Shown here: positions 24,310-31,723 of the stretch, one piece after another
How the letters are laid out: every line of letters starts with the position of its first letter
Position numbering within the stretch: position 1 is the first letter of the stretch
The notes under the pieces: generated by a model
What the model was told of the DNA's origin: nothing
Seen by the model: only the letters and a program-made list of their open reading frames with translations
Databases searched by the model: none
Position numbers and translations under genes: made by a program
Origin: UBA1127 sp965116355
GTDB taxonomy: Bacteria; Chloroflexota; Dehalococcoidia; Lucifugimonadales; UBA1127
Assembly: GCA_965116355.1 (NCBI GenBank)
Contig: OZ220679.1
Coordinates: forward strand, 744,001-808,000
Direction of reading: 5' to 3'
Length of the DNA stretch: 64,000 nt

Positions 24310-25206
24310 TTAGCCTCTCACCTTCGCGATGACCTCCTCGCCGAACCTTGCCACCTGCTCCTCCAGGATGTCGTTGGGGAACTGCAGGTGGAAGGTGTCT
24401 GCTCCCAGCTCAACGAACTCATCGATGGTGGCGAGGATCTTGTCGGCGTTGCCCATGAGCCCGCCTCGCCGCCCAAAGGTCTGCGGCACGACGGTGTCCG
24501 GGTCCTCGTCGCCGATGTAGCCGGTGCCGTTGAGCACCCGGTATACCGTGCTCGGGTCGCGGCCCGCAGCCTCTGCAGCGGCCTCGATTGGCCCGAGGAG
24601 GCTTAGGTACTGCTCGTGGCTTTCCGGCCAGCCGCCGTTCTTGATCCAGCCCTCCGCGTGGGCGCCGGTGTAGCGGAGCATCCGAGGCCCGCCGGCACCG
24701 ATGATGATGGGGATGGGGCCCAGGGGGGCCGGCGGCGCCGAGCACTCCTCGACGGAGAACTGCCTCCCCTCGTAGGAGAAGCTCTCGTTGCCCCACAGTC
24801 CGCGCATGATGGCGATGGCGTCCTCCAGATCAGTCACCCGCTCGCCCGGCGAGCCGAAGTCGATGCCGTAGGTGCGGTAGTGCGTTTCCTGCCCGCCGGC
24901 GCCGAGCGTAAGGATGACGCGCCCGCCACCGGTCATTACGTCGAGCGTCGAGGCCATCTTGGCCAACAGCGCAGGGTTGCGGAAGGGCACGTTCAGCGTC
25001 GAGTGTGTGACGGCGATACGCTGCGTCTGCACGGCGACGGCCGTCGCGAGCGTCCAGCCCTCCATGCTCGGCTCCGGAGGACGGTCGCTGAAGGAGATGA
25101 CGTCGAACCCGGCCGCCTCGGCGGCCTGCGCCACGGACACGACGCGCTCGTACGGGATGTTGCGCGGGTTGATGCCGAACCGTATTGGGTTGGAGCTCTT
25201 CGCCAT
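24310..25206 (-). CDS. luciferase-like (probably F420-dependent) oxidoreductase
   Basis: A 298-residue LLM-class flavin-fold TIM barrel. The opening (RFGINPRNIPYERVVSVAQAAEAAGFD), the VILTLGAGG strand and the PIPIIIGAGGPRMLR segment fit F420-dependent members rather than FMN luciferases. Such enzymes carry out hydride transfers or Baeyer-Villiger-type oxidations. The start has GGAGGAGG about 6 nt upstream. It follows a TPR protein by 20 bp and a large FAD/Fe-S oxidoreductase further upstream, so the three look like one operon for a redox conversion. Substrate unknown. A DUF385-type F420/FMN protein at 53222 fits F420 use by the host. Confidence 0.85.
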   Translation of the reverse strand: MAKSSNPIRFGINPRNIPYERVVSVAQAAEAAGFDVISFSDRPPEPSMEGWTLATAVAVQTQRIAVTHSTLNVPFRNPALLAKMASTLDVMTGGGRVILTLGAGGQETHYRTYGIDFGSPGERVTDLEDAIAIMRGLWGNESFSYEGRQFSVEECSAPPAPLGPIPIIIGAGGPRMLRYTGAHAEGWIKNGGWPESHEQYLSLLGPIEAAAEAAGRDPSTVYRVLNGTGYIGDEDPDTVVPQTFGRRGGLMGNADKILATIDEFVELGADTFHLQFPNDILEEQVARFGEEVIAKVRG

Positions 25207-25226
25207 GCCGTGCCTCCTCCGTTGCC

Positions 25227-25832
25227 TTAGACGCCCCTGTCCGGGGCTCGCTGCTGCTGCGCCCGGAGCACCAGGTACTCGAGCGCGTTGGCGTCGAAGC
25301 CGAGCGCCACCGCACGCCGCTTGTCCTCCCGGCTATCCCCATCGTTGCCCAACAGGACGTGGGCCATGGCCCGCAGCGCGTACGCCGACGCCGATTCCGG
25401 GTCGATTTCCAGCGCACGGGACAGGTCGGGCAGGGCCTCTTCGGCGCGACGCAGCTCGATGTACGAGGCCGCGCGGTTGTTGTGGGCATCGCGGTGGCCG
25501 GGGTCCAGCTCGACGGCCCGCGTGTAGTCGTCGATGGCCTGCAGGGGCTGGTGCAGCGACGTGTGCGCCATGCCCCGGTTGTAGTAGGCCTCGGCCGACA
25601 CCGGCCGAAGCCGCACGACCTGGTTGAAGTCGCGGAGAGCCTCAAGGTGTGCGGCCATCTGCCCGTACGCGACACCGCGGCGGTAGTAGGCGTCGGCGTC
25701 GTCCGGGTCACGCTCTATGGCGCGGGTAAGGTCATGGATGGCCTCTTCGAGGCGGGAGACGGCGGCGGCCTGAGCTTCCGCGTGGGCTTCCTCGTGGGTG
25801 CGCCCATCTTCATGGGCGTGGCCGTTGGTCAT
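25227..25832 (-). CDS. TPR-repeat protein
   Basis: A 201-residue soluble protein made of about four tetratricopeptide repeats (residues 25-165; AYYRRGVAYGQM, AYYNRGMAHTSL, AHNNRAASYIEL, AYALRAMAHVLL). The N terminus is His/Glu/Ala-rich and the C terminus helical and basic. TPR arrays form protein-binding scaffolds; there is no catalytic signature. It lies 7 bp after the large oxidoreductase gene and 20 bp before the luciferase-like gene, so it may help assemble or regulate those enzymes. That role is inference. Confidence 0.85.
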   Translation of the reverse strand: MTNGHAHEDGRTHEEAHAEAQAAAVSRLEEAIHDLTRAIERDPDDADAYYRRGVAYGQMAAHLEALRDFNQVVRLRPVSAEAYYNRGMAHTSLHQPLQAIDDYTRAVELDPGHRDAHNNRAASYIELRRAEEALPDLSRALEIDPESASAYALRAMAHVLLGNDGDSREDKRRAVALGFDANALEYLVLRAQQQRAPDRGV

Positions 25833-25839
25833 GGTTGGA

Positions 25840-28749
25840 CTACTCCTCGACGAGCTGGTTGGCGAGAAACTCGGCGAGGTGCAGGGGCGCGACGCCCGTG
25901 CCGTGTTCGACCTGCTGGCGGCAGGACACGCCGGTCGTGACGACGACGGAACCCGGGTTCCGGCGCACGGCCGGAAAGAGGGCGCGCTCGCCGATGGTCA
26001 TGGACACGTCGTAGTGCTCCTTCTCGTAGCCGAAGGCGCCGGCCATGCCGCAGCAGCCCACGTCCGGGACCTCCACCTGCGCGCCGGGTACGCTTCGCAG
26101 CGCGGCCAGCGACGCATCGACGCCGGCGAGGGCGCGCTGGTGGCAGTGGCCGTGGAAGAGCACTTTGCCTTCGTGGGGCCGGAACTCGAGCGGCAGACCG
26201 CCCTCCTCACTCGCGATGCGGTCGAGGAGCTCATCGAGCAGCACGGCCTGGCGGGCAACGACCTGTGCGCGGGGATCGTCCGGCAGCAGGTCGAGGTACT
26301 CGTCGCGCAGCGTCAGCAGGCAGGACGGCTCCGTGCCGACGATGGGGATGCCCGCGTCGGCCAGGGGGAAGAGGACGTCGACGTTGTGGCGGGCGTGCTC
26401 GATGGACTTGGGGAGCATGCCCTTGGACATCATGGCGCGGCCGCAGCACCAACGGGGGGCCGTCTCGACGCTGTAGCCAAGCCGCTCCAGCAGCCTGGTC
26501 GCGGCGATGCCGACGCCGGGGTAGTTGCCCTCCATGTAGGTGTCGTTGAACAGCACTACCCTCCCACGGGGAGCCGTCCCGGCTGAGCTTGTCGAAGCCC
26601 GCTTGTGCTTCCGGAACCAGCTCGTGAACGTCCGGCCCGCGAACTTTGGCAGCCGGCGCTTCGGGTGGATGCCCAGCAGCCGCTGCCCGAGCCCGGCACC
26701 GGGCAGGCTCGACGCGACGTTCAGGACGGGCGCGAGCCGGTTGCCGAGGGGGTTGAGCTTGTGCACGTTGCCGAAGAGCTTCTCCCGCATGGTGAAGCCG
26801 TGCTCGGCGTGGTAGTGGCCGAGGAACTCGTACTTGAGCTTGGCCATGTCGACGCTCGACGGGCACTCGAACTTGCAGCCCTTGCACTCGAGGCAGAGGC
26901 TGAGGACCTCGTGGAGGCGCTCGCCGGTGAACTCGGAGTGGGGGACGAGGCCGGAGAAGACGGTGCGGAGCGCGTTGGCGCGCCCGCGGGTGGAATGCTC
27001 CTCGTCGCGGGTGGCCATGTAGGAGGGGCACATCTGCCCGCCGAAGGTTTGCCGGCACGCGCCCTGCCCGTTGCACATCTCGGCGTGCTCCGCGATGCCG
27101 CCGTCACGCGAGAAGTCGAAGTACGTCTCGAGCTGCATGGGCTTCCACGTCGGGTCGAAGCGGAGGTTCTCGGCGAGGGGCGGGCAGTCGACGATCTTGT
27201 TGGGGTTCATGATGCCCTGCGGGTCGAAGACGCGCTTGAACTCGCGGAAGGCCTCGTAGAGCTGCGGGCCGAACATCTTCTCCGTGAACACGCCGCGGAC
27301 AATTCCGTCGCCGTGCTCGCCGCTGAGGGAGCCGCCGAACTCGAGCACGAGGTCCGACACCCGCTCGGCGATGCGCACCATGCGGTCGAGGCCCTCCTGC
27401 TGCTTTATGTCCACCAACGGGCGGATGTGCATACAGCCGACACTGGCGTGGCCGTAGTAGGCGGCGGTGGTCTTCTCGTCGCGCACCATCTCGTCGAAGC
27501 GCTGGAAGTACTCGGGCAGGCGCTCCGGCGGCACGGCGGTGTCCTCGACGAAGGGGAGCGGCTTGGCGGTACCCTCGACGGACATGATGAGGCCGAGGCC
27601 GTCGCGGCGTACGGCCCAGATGGTCGATTGCTGGCGCGGGTCGGTCACCTTCAGTGTGTGGTAGCCGAGGCCACGTCGCTCGATGGTGCGGGCGATGCGC
27701 TCGAGGCCAGCCTCGGCCTCCTCGGGCGTGTCGCCGGACGCCTCGACGAGGAGCATCGACGCGGGGTCGCCCTCGACGAAGGCCATGCGCGGCGAGAGGC
27801 CGGGGTGGGCGCGGCCCTGCCGGACGATAGTGTTGTCCATCTGCTCGATGGCCGACGCGCCCGAGTCGAGCAGGGCGACCGTCGCCTCGAAGGACTCGAG
27901 GATGGTGTGGAAGTGGACGACGGCGAGGGCGGCGGCCTTGGGGCGGGGGGCCATGCGCACCTTGGCGCGGGTGAAGGTGACCAGCGTGCCCTCCGAGCCG
28001 ACTACCACCTTGGCCATGTTCATGGGGTCACGAAGGACCTCGTCCAGGTTGTAGCCGCTGACGCGCCGCTGAATCCTGGGGTAGCGGCGGTCGATCTCCT
28101 CGGCCTGCTCGGCGGCGATGCGGCGCGCCTCGCGGTAGATCTGCCCCTCGAGGGTCTGGAGCGCGAGCTTGGCCTCCAGCTCCTCGGGCGTCAGCTCGCG
28201 GAAGGAGGTCACCGTGCCGTCGGCGAGGACGACCTCAAGCTCCAGGACGTGGTCGAGGGTTTTACCGTAGACGATAGAGCGGGCGCCGCAGGAGTTGTTG
28301 CCGATGGCGCCGCCGATGTTGCCCCGGTTGGTCGTCGAGGGGTCCGGCGCGAACTTGAGCCCATGGGGCGCACCGAGGGCGCTGAGCTGGTCCAGGACGA
28401 TGCCGGGCTGCACCCACGCCCAGCCCTCCTCCGGGTTCATCTCTATGAGCTGGTTCATGTGCCGGGAGAAGTCCATGACGATGGCGTGGTTGACCGTCTG
28501 CCCGGCCAGACCGGTGCCGCCGCCCCTCGGCAGCACGGGGACACCGTGGACAGCCGAGAAGGTGACGGTGTTGACCACGTCCTCCACGTCCATGGGGAAG
28601 ACGACGCCGACGGGGTCCATCTGGTAGATGGAGGCGTCGGTGGCGTAGATGGCGCGGGTCATCCGGTCGAAGCGGACCTCGCCGCGCAGCCGCTTGCGCA
28701 GCTCCGCCTCGAGCTCGGCGTTCTCGCGGACCACCTGGCGCGTGGCCAT
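25840..28749 (-). CDS. FAD-binding and Fe-S oxidoreductase (GlcD/GlpC-type fusion)
   Basis: A 969-residue fusion of a vanillyl-alcohol-oxidase-type FAD dehydrogenase (about 1-500; PRGGGTGLAGQT, NNSCGARSIVYG) with a GlpC-like Fe-S part. The latter has ferredoxin clusters near 558 (CNGQGACRQ) and 621 (CLECKGCKFECP), and two CCG domains near 767 (CCGRAMMSKG) and 896 (GCCGMAGAFG). Such proteins oxidise D-lactate, glycolate or other 2-hydroxy acids and pass electrons to the membrane chain. The start at 28749 has GGGAGG upstream. A linker near 715-730 (KRASTSSAGTAPRG) is encoded by a copy of a dispersed repeat. It leads an operon with the TPR and luciferase-like genes. Confidence 0.9.
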   Translation of the reverse strand: MATRQVVRENAELEAELRKRLRGEVRFDRMTRAIYATDASIYQMDPVGVVFPMDVEDVVNTVTFSAVHGVPVLPRGGGTGLAGQTVNHAIVMDFSRHMNQLIEMNPEEGWAWVQPGIVLDQLSALGAPHGLKFAPDPSTTNRGNIGGAIGNNSCGARSIVYGKTLDHVLELEVVLADGTVTSFRELTPEELEAKLALQTLEGQIYREARRIAAEQAEEIDRRYPRIQRRVSGYNLDEVLRDPMNMAKVVVGSEGTLVTFTRAKVRMAPRPKAAALAVVHFHTILESFEATVALLDSGASAIEQMDNTIVRQGRAHPGLSPRMAFVEGDPASMLLVEASGDTPEEAEAGLERIARTIERRGLGYHTLKVTDPRQQSTIWAVRRDGLGLIMSVEGTAKPLPFVEDTAVPPERLPEYFQRFDEMVRDEKTTAAYYGHASVGCMHIRPLVDIKQQEGLDRMVRIAERVSDLVLEFGGSLSGEHGDGIVRGVFTEKMFGPQLYEAFREFKRVFDPQGIMNPNKIVDCPPLAENLRFDPTWKPMQLETYFDFSRDGGIAEHAEMCNGQGACRQTFGGQMCPSYMATRDEEHSTRGRANALRTVFSGLVPHSEFTGERLHEVLSLCLECKGCKFECPSSVDMAKLKYEFLGHYHAEHGFTMREKLFGNVHKLNPLGNRLAPVLNVASSLPGAGLGQRLLGIHPKRRLPKFAGRTFTSWFRKHKRASTSSAGTAPRGRVVLFNDTYMEGNYPGVGIAATRLLERLGYSVETAPRWCCGRAMMSKGMLPKSIEHARHNVDVLFPLADAGIPIVGTEPSCLLTLRDEYLDLLPDDPRAQVVARQAVLLDELLDRIASEEGGLPLEFRPHEGKVLFHGHCHQRALAGVDASLAALRSVPGAQVEVPDVGCCGMAGAFGYEKEHYDVSMTIGERALFPAVRRNPGSVVVTTGVSCRQQVEHGTGVAPLHLAEFLANQLVEE
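26563..26605 (-). repeat. dispersed GAGCTTGTCGAAG repeat inside a coding sequence
   Basis: The segment contains GGCTGAGCTTGTCGAAGCCC (26581-26600), the core of a widespread small bacterial repeat. It lies in frame in the oxidoreductase gene and encodes part of a linker rich in Ser, Thr and Ala. A related copy (TTGAGCCTGTCGAAGG) lies at 47774-47790 after the 16S gene. Confidence 0.55.
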
Positions 28750-29173
28750 GCTCCCTCCCGTCGACGGCATGCCCCACAGCTTAGCGGGGGGTGGCCGATG
28801 GGGGAAGGGGGAGGCGATCTAACTTGCATGTGCGGCGGGAGATAGTTGCTGGAGGCACGCCTCGGATTTCGAATCGTATCTGGAAGGGGGCTGACTTGTG
28901 CGCTCAATTCGTATCTGCGCAGATACGCAAGCGGAATTTTTATTTTTTTGCGAAACGAATCGTATCTGTTAGAGTCGGTTTCAGATACGATTCGTTCTCC
29001 AAGTCGAATCACATACGGCCGAAGCCGGATTCTGACGCTCGCTTCAAGGTCGCAGGGGCTGCTGCGCCTTTCATGCGGGGAGGGTAGCGACGGGCGGTTC
29101 GCCAGCGCAAGGGCGTGGTGGCAGGGGGCGTCTTCCGCCCACAAGCCTCGGCTCGCCCTGCTATACTGGCCCC
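28750..29173. repeat. 424-bp divergent intergenic region with a cluster of inverted repeats
   Basis: No gene is seen here. Within an AT-rich island lie four good copies of the unit (C)GAATCGTATCTG: 28870-28882, half-copies forming a perfect 18-bp palindrome CGTATCTGCGCAGATACG at 28910-28927, a direct copy at 28956-28968 and an inverted copy at 28982-28994. The last two form a 13-bp perfect inverted repeat with a 13-nt loop. A degenerate copy is near 29005-29017, and a T-rich stretch is at 28937-28949. It lies between the divergent oxidoreductase and rsmG genes, so it may be an operator cluster or a small mobile repeat. Confidence 0.7.
29159..29167 (+). promoter_or_regulatory. extended -10 promoter of rsmG, leaderless start
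   Basis: TGCTATACT (extended -10, 29159-29167) ends 6 nt before the rsmG ATG at 29174, so the A of the ATG would fall near the transcript start. No ribosome binding site precedes the ATG and no good -35 is seen, which fits a leaderless mRNA. Confidence 0.4.
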
Positions 29174-29920
29174 ATGCAGAAGACGGAGGCCGGGAGCAAG
29201 CTGCGCCTGCTGGTTGAGGGGGCTTGCGCCATCGGCGTGGAGCTGAGCCCGAGGCAGGAGGAGCAGTTCGCGGCGTACGCCCGGCTGCTGCTGGACGCGA
29301 ACCGGCGCGTGAACCTGACGGCCATCACGGAGCCGAAGGCCGTCGAGACACTGCACTTCCTGGACTCGCTGACCGTCGCTTCGGCGCTGCCGGAGGCGAC
29401 GCTGCGGGGCGGGCGCGTGCTGGACGTCGGCAGCGGCGCGGGATTTCCGGGCGTGCCGCTCAAGATCGCGTTCCCCGGCCTGCGGATGGAGCTGCTGGAG
29501 GCGACGGGCAAGAAGGCGGCCTTTCTGCGCGAGCTCGCGGACGCGCTGGGGTTGCCGGACGTGACCGTGCACAACGGGCGCGCCGAAGACCTCGGCCGCG
29601 AGCCGTCGCTGCGGGGCGCGTTCGACGCCGTGCTGGCGCGGGGCGTCGCCAAGCTGGTGACGCTGGCGGAGCTGACGTTGCCCTTCCTGCACATCGGCGG
29701 CGTGCTGGTGGCGCACAAGTCGCCGGGCGTGGACGCGGAGGTTAGCGGCGCGGCGGAGGCCGTGCGCACGCTCGGCGGCGCGGCGCCTGTCGTGCACACC
29801 GTCGGCGCGCCGGGGCTGGAGGACGGCCGGACGCTGGTCGTGGTGGAGAAGGTTGCGGAGACGCCGGACAAATATCCTCGGCGGGCGGGGATGCCCGCCA
29901 AGCGCCCGATTGGGAGTTGA
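29174..29920 (+). CDS. rsmG: 16S rRNA (guanine-527-N7)-methyltransferase
   Basis: A 248-residue RsmG (GidB) that makes m7G527 in 16S rRNA, the modification whose loss gives low-level streptomycin resistance. The opening helices (FAAYARLLLDANRRVNLTAI), the SAM motif LDVGSGAGFPGVPLKI near 78, and AFDAVLARGVAKLVTLAEL near 150 identify it. The C-terminal 15 residues are Arg/Pro-rich and unusual. It is followed by a REP-like repeat and then leuB 85 bp later on the same strand. The start appears leaderless. Confidence 0.94.
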   Translation: MQKTEAGSKLRLLVEGACAIGVELSPRQEEQFAAYARLLLDANRRVNLTAITEPKAVETLHFLDSLTVASALPEATLRGGRVLDVGSGAGFPGVPLKIAFPGLRMELLEATGKKAAFLRELADALGLPDVTVHNGRAEDLGREPSLRGAFDAVLARGVAKLVTLAELTLPFLHIGGVLVAHKSPGVDAEVSGAAEAVRTLGGAAPVVHTVGAPGLEDGRTLVVVEKVAETPDKYPRRAGMPAKRPIGS

Positions 29921-29930
29921 GGAGGCCCCT

Positions 29931-29962
29931 CACCTGGATTCCGGCCTTCGCCGGAATGACGG
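29931..29962. repeat. REP-like palindromic repeat
   Basis: The sequence ATTCCGGC-CTTC-GCCGGAAT (29938-29957) is a perfect 8-bp stem with a CTTC loop, flanked by CTGG and GACGG. Its reverse translation gives PAKAGIQ, the common signature of a REP-type repeat found in many genomes. It lies between rsmG and leuB and may stabilise or attenuate the transcript. Confidence 0.7.
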
Positions 29963-30005
29963 TGGGAGTGGGCAGGCATAGCTGAATGACGGAGGACGGA
30001 AACCC

Positions 30006-31097
30006 ATGGACTACAAGATCGCAGTGCTGCCGGGCGACGGCATCGGGCCGGAGGTCACGAACGAGAGCGTGCGGGTGCTCAACGCCATCGGCGAACGGTT
30101 CGGACACACGTTCAGCTACGAGCACGGAGCCGTCGGCGGCAACGCCATCGACGACTACGGGAACGCGCTGCCGGACTCGACGCTGCGGACGGCGAAGGCG
30201 GCGGACGCGGTGCTCTTCGGCGCGGTCGGGGGGCCGAAGTGGGACGACCCGCGGGCGAAGACGCGCCCGGAGGACGGTCTGCTGGCCATCCGGCAGGGGC
30301 TGGACCTCTTCGCGAACCTGCGGCCGGTGCAGGTGGTGCCGCAACTCATCGACGCGAGCACGCTGAAGCCGTCGGCGCTGGAAGGCGTCAACTTCGTGGT
30401 GGTGCGTGAGCTGACAGGCGGGCTGTACTACGGCAAGCCGAAGAAGCGCTGGAGCAACAGCCGGGGCCGCCGGGGCGTCGACACCATGTACTACAGCGAG
30501 GAGTTCATTTCGCGGGTGCTGCGCGTCGGCTTCGAGCTGGCGCGGATGCGGCGGAAGAAGCTGACCTCCGTCGACAAGGCCAACGTGCTGGAGTCCTCGC
30601 GGCTGTGGCGGGAGATCGCCATGGAGATGGGACAGGAGTACCCGGACGTGGAGCTGGAGCACGTGCTGGTGGACACGGCCGCGATGCAGCTCGTGCGGCA
30701 GCCCAACCGATTCGACGTGATGGTGGCCGAGAACACCTTCGGCGACATCCTGACGGACGAGGCGGCGGTCCTGTCTGGCTCGATGGGCATGCTGCCCTCA
30801 GCGAGCCTGGCGGGCGTGCCGGAGGCCGGGGGCCGTGCCTTCGGGCTGTACGAGCCGATCCACGGCACCGCGCCGGACATCGCCGGGCAGGGCATCGCGA
30901 ATCCCATCGCGAGCATCCTGAGCACGGCGATGCTGCTGCGGTACTCGCTGGGGCTGGACGAGGCGGCGGCGCTCGTCGAGGACGCGGTGAGCCGCGCGCT
31001 CGCCGACGGCTACCGCTCGGGGGACATCGCGGCGCCGGGCGACAGCGTCGTCGGCACGACGGAGATGGGGAACATCATCGTCTCGCTGCTGGGGTAG
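30006..31097 (+). CDS. leuB: 3-isopropylmalate dehydrogenase
   Basis: A 363-residue enzyme that oxidises and decarboxylates 3-isopropylmalate in leucine synthesis, using NAD and a divalent metal. The GDGIGPEV opening, the ELTGGLYYGKPK substrate loop, the catalytic Lys in SVDKANVLESSRLW, and the metal-binding Asp residues in ENTFGDILTDEAA are visible. The NAD-binding GLYEPIHGTAPDIAGQGIANPIA motif has Glu-Pro-Ile-His typical of LeuB. AGGA lies upstream of the ATG. No other leu genes are adjacent; the TGA-containing peroxiredoxin-like gene follows by 25 bp. Confidence 0.96.
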   Translation: MDYKIAVLPGDGIGPEVTNESVRVLNAIGERFGHTFSYEHGAVGGNAIDDYGNALPDSTLRTAKAADAVLFGAVGGPKWDDPRAKTRPEDGLLAIRQGLDLFANLRPVQVVPQLIDASTLKPSALEGVNFVVVRELTGGLYYGKPKKRWSNSRGRRGVDTMYYSEEFISRVLRVGFELARMRRKKLTSVDKANVLESSRLWREIAMEMGQEYPDVELEHVLVDTAAMQLVRQPNRFDVMVAENTFGDILTDEAAVLSGSMGMLPSASLAGVPEAGGRAFGLYEPIHGTAPDIAGQGIANPIASILSTAMLLRYSLGLDEAAALVEDAVSRALADGYRSGDIAAPGDSVVGTTEMGNIIVSLLG

Positions 31098-31122
31098 GGG
31101 AACTGTTCCAAAGGAGGTCCAC

Positions 31123-31584
31123 ATGGCAAAGCTCGAAATCGGCAGTCCCGCACCGGACTTCACCCTCGACGACTGCTACGGCAACACCGTGTCGCTCGGC
31201 GGCTTGAGGGGGAAGAAGGTGGTGCTGTACTTCTACACCTCCTCCGGCGGCGGCAACTGAACGCGGATGGCTCTCGGGTACCGGGAGAACGCCGACAAGT
31301 TCGCCGACAAGAACATCGTCGTTTACGGCATGAACGACAAGGACGCCGAGAGCGCCCGGGCGTGGATCGAGAAAGAGGGGCTGCCCTTCTCGGTCCTGCT
31401 GGACCCGGACTGGAGCGTCGGGATGGCATACGGCATGTCGGAGGCGACGGCCGAGAGGTACGTCGCCAACAACGCCGAGGGCCGCCGCCCCGCTGTGGCC
31501 ATCGACGAGAACGGCCTCGTCGCGGCGTGGGAGCCTGATATGAATACCGTGGAGCAGATCGACGCACTGATAGCCCGGCTCTAA
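31123..31584 (+). CDS. PrxQ/BCP-like thioredoxin-fold protein with in-frame TGA (probable selenocysteine)
   Basis: Read through the TGA at 31258-31260, this is a 153-residue PrxQ-like protein from ATG 31123 (AAAGGAGG 5 nt upstream) to TAA 31582-31584. The TGA is residue 46, at the peroxidatic Cys position of the FYPxxxTPGC motif: here FYTSSGGGN, TGA, then TRMA. The Thr of the usual TxxC is replaced by Gly, so it may not be a standard peroxidase. Another Cys (Cys18) is near the N terminus. The rest (LPFSVLLDPDWSVGMAYGM) is typical of the fold. A candidate SECIS follows. It lies 25 bp after leuB. Confidence 0.85.
31258..31293 (+). promoter_or_regulatory. TGA codon and candidate SECIS hairpin, gene 2
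   Basis: After the TGA (31258-31260), CTCTC (31271-31275) pairs with GGGAG (31283-31287) around the loop GGGTACC, whose first bases are GG, as in E. coli fdhF. The loop starts 16 nt after the TGA. A lower extension pairs GG with CC at 31292-31293 with a bulge. An alternative longer stem (CTCTCGG with CCGGGAG) closes a 3-nt loop, so the exact fold needs computing. Confidence 0.5.
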
Positions 31585-31723
31585 GGGGCATCCACGAAAC
31601 GACCTCCCCTTGATCTCGACGTCCTGATGGCGAGCACCGGTTTAGACGCTACAATGCGGCCAACAGGCCCGGAATGGGCCGTCAGCGCAGTGGAACACGG
31701 GGCATCCCGTGAAAGGGGGCGCA

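Noticed and set aside
26605..28845. 746-residue plus-strand frame opposite the FAD/Fe-S gene
   Set aside because: Its composition (many Leu, Val, Asp, Gly, His) is typical of antisense to a GC-rich gene, with no recognisable domain.
31267..31584. 105-residue frame as an independent gene after leuB
   Set aside because: It lacks a start signal and the N-terminal strand of the thioredoxin fold, which is encoded before the TGA.
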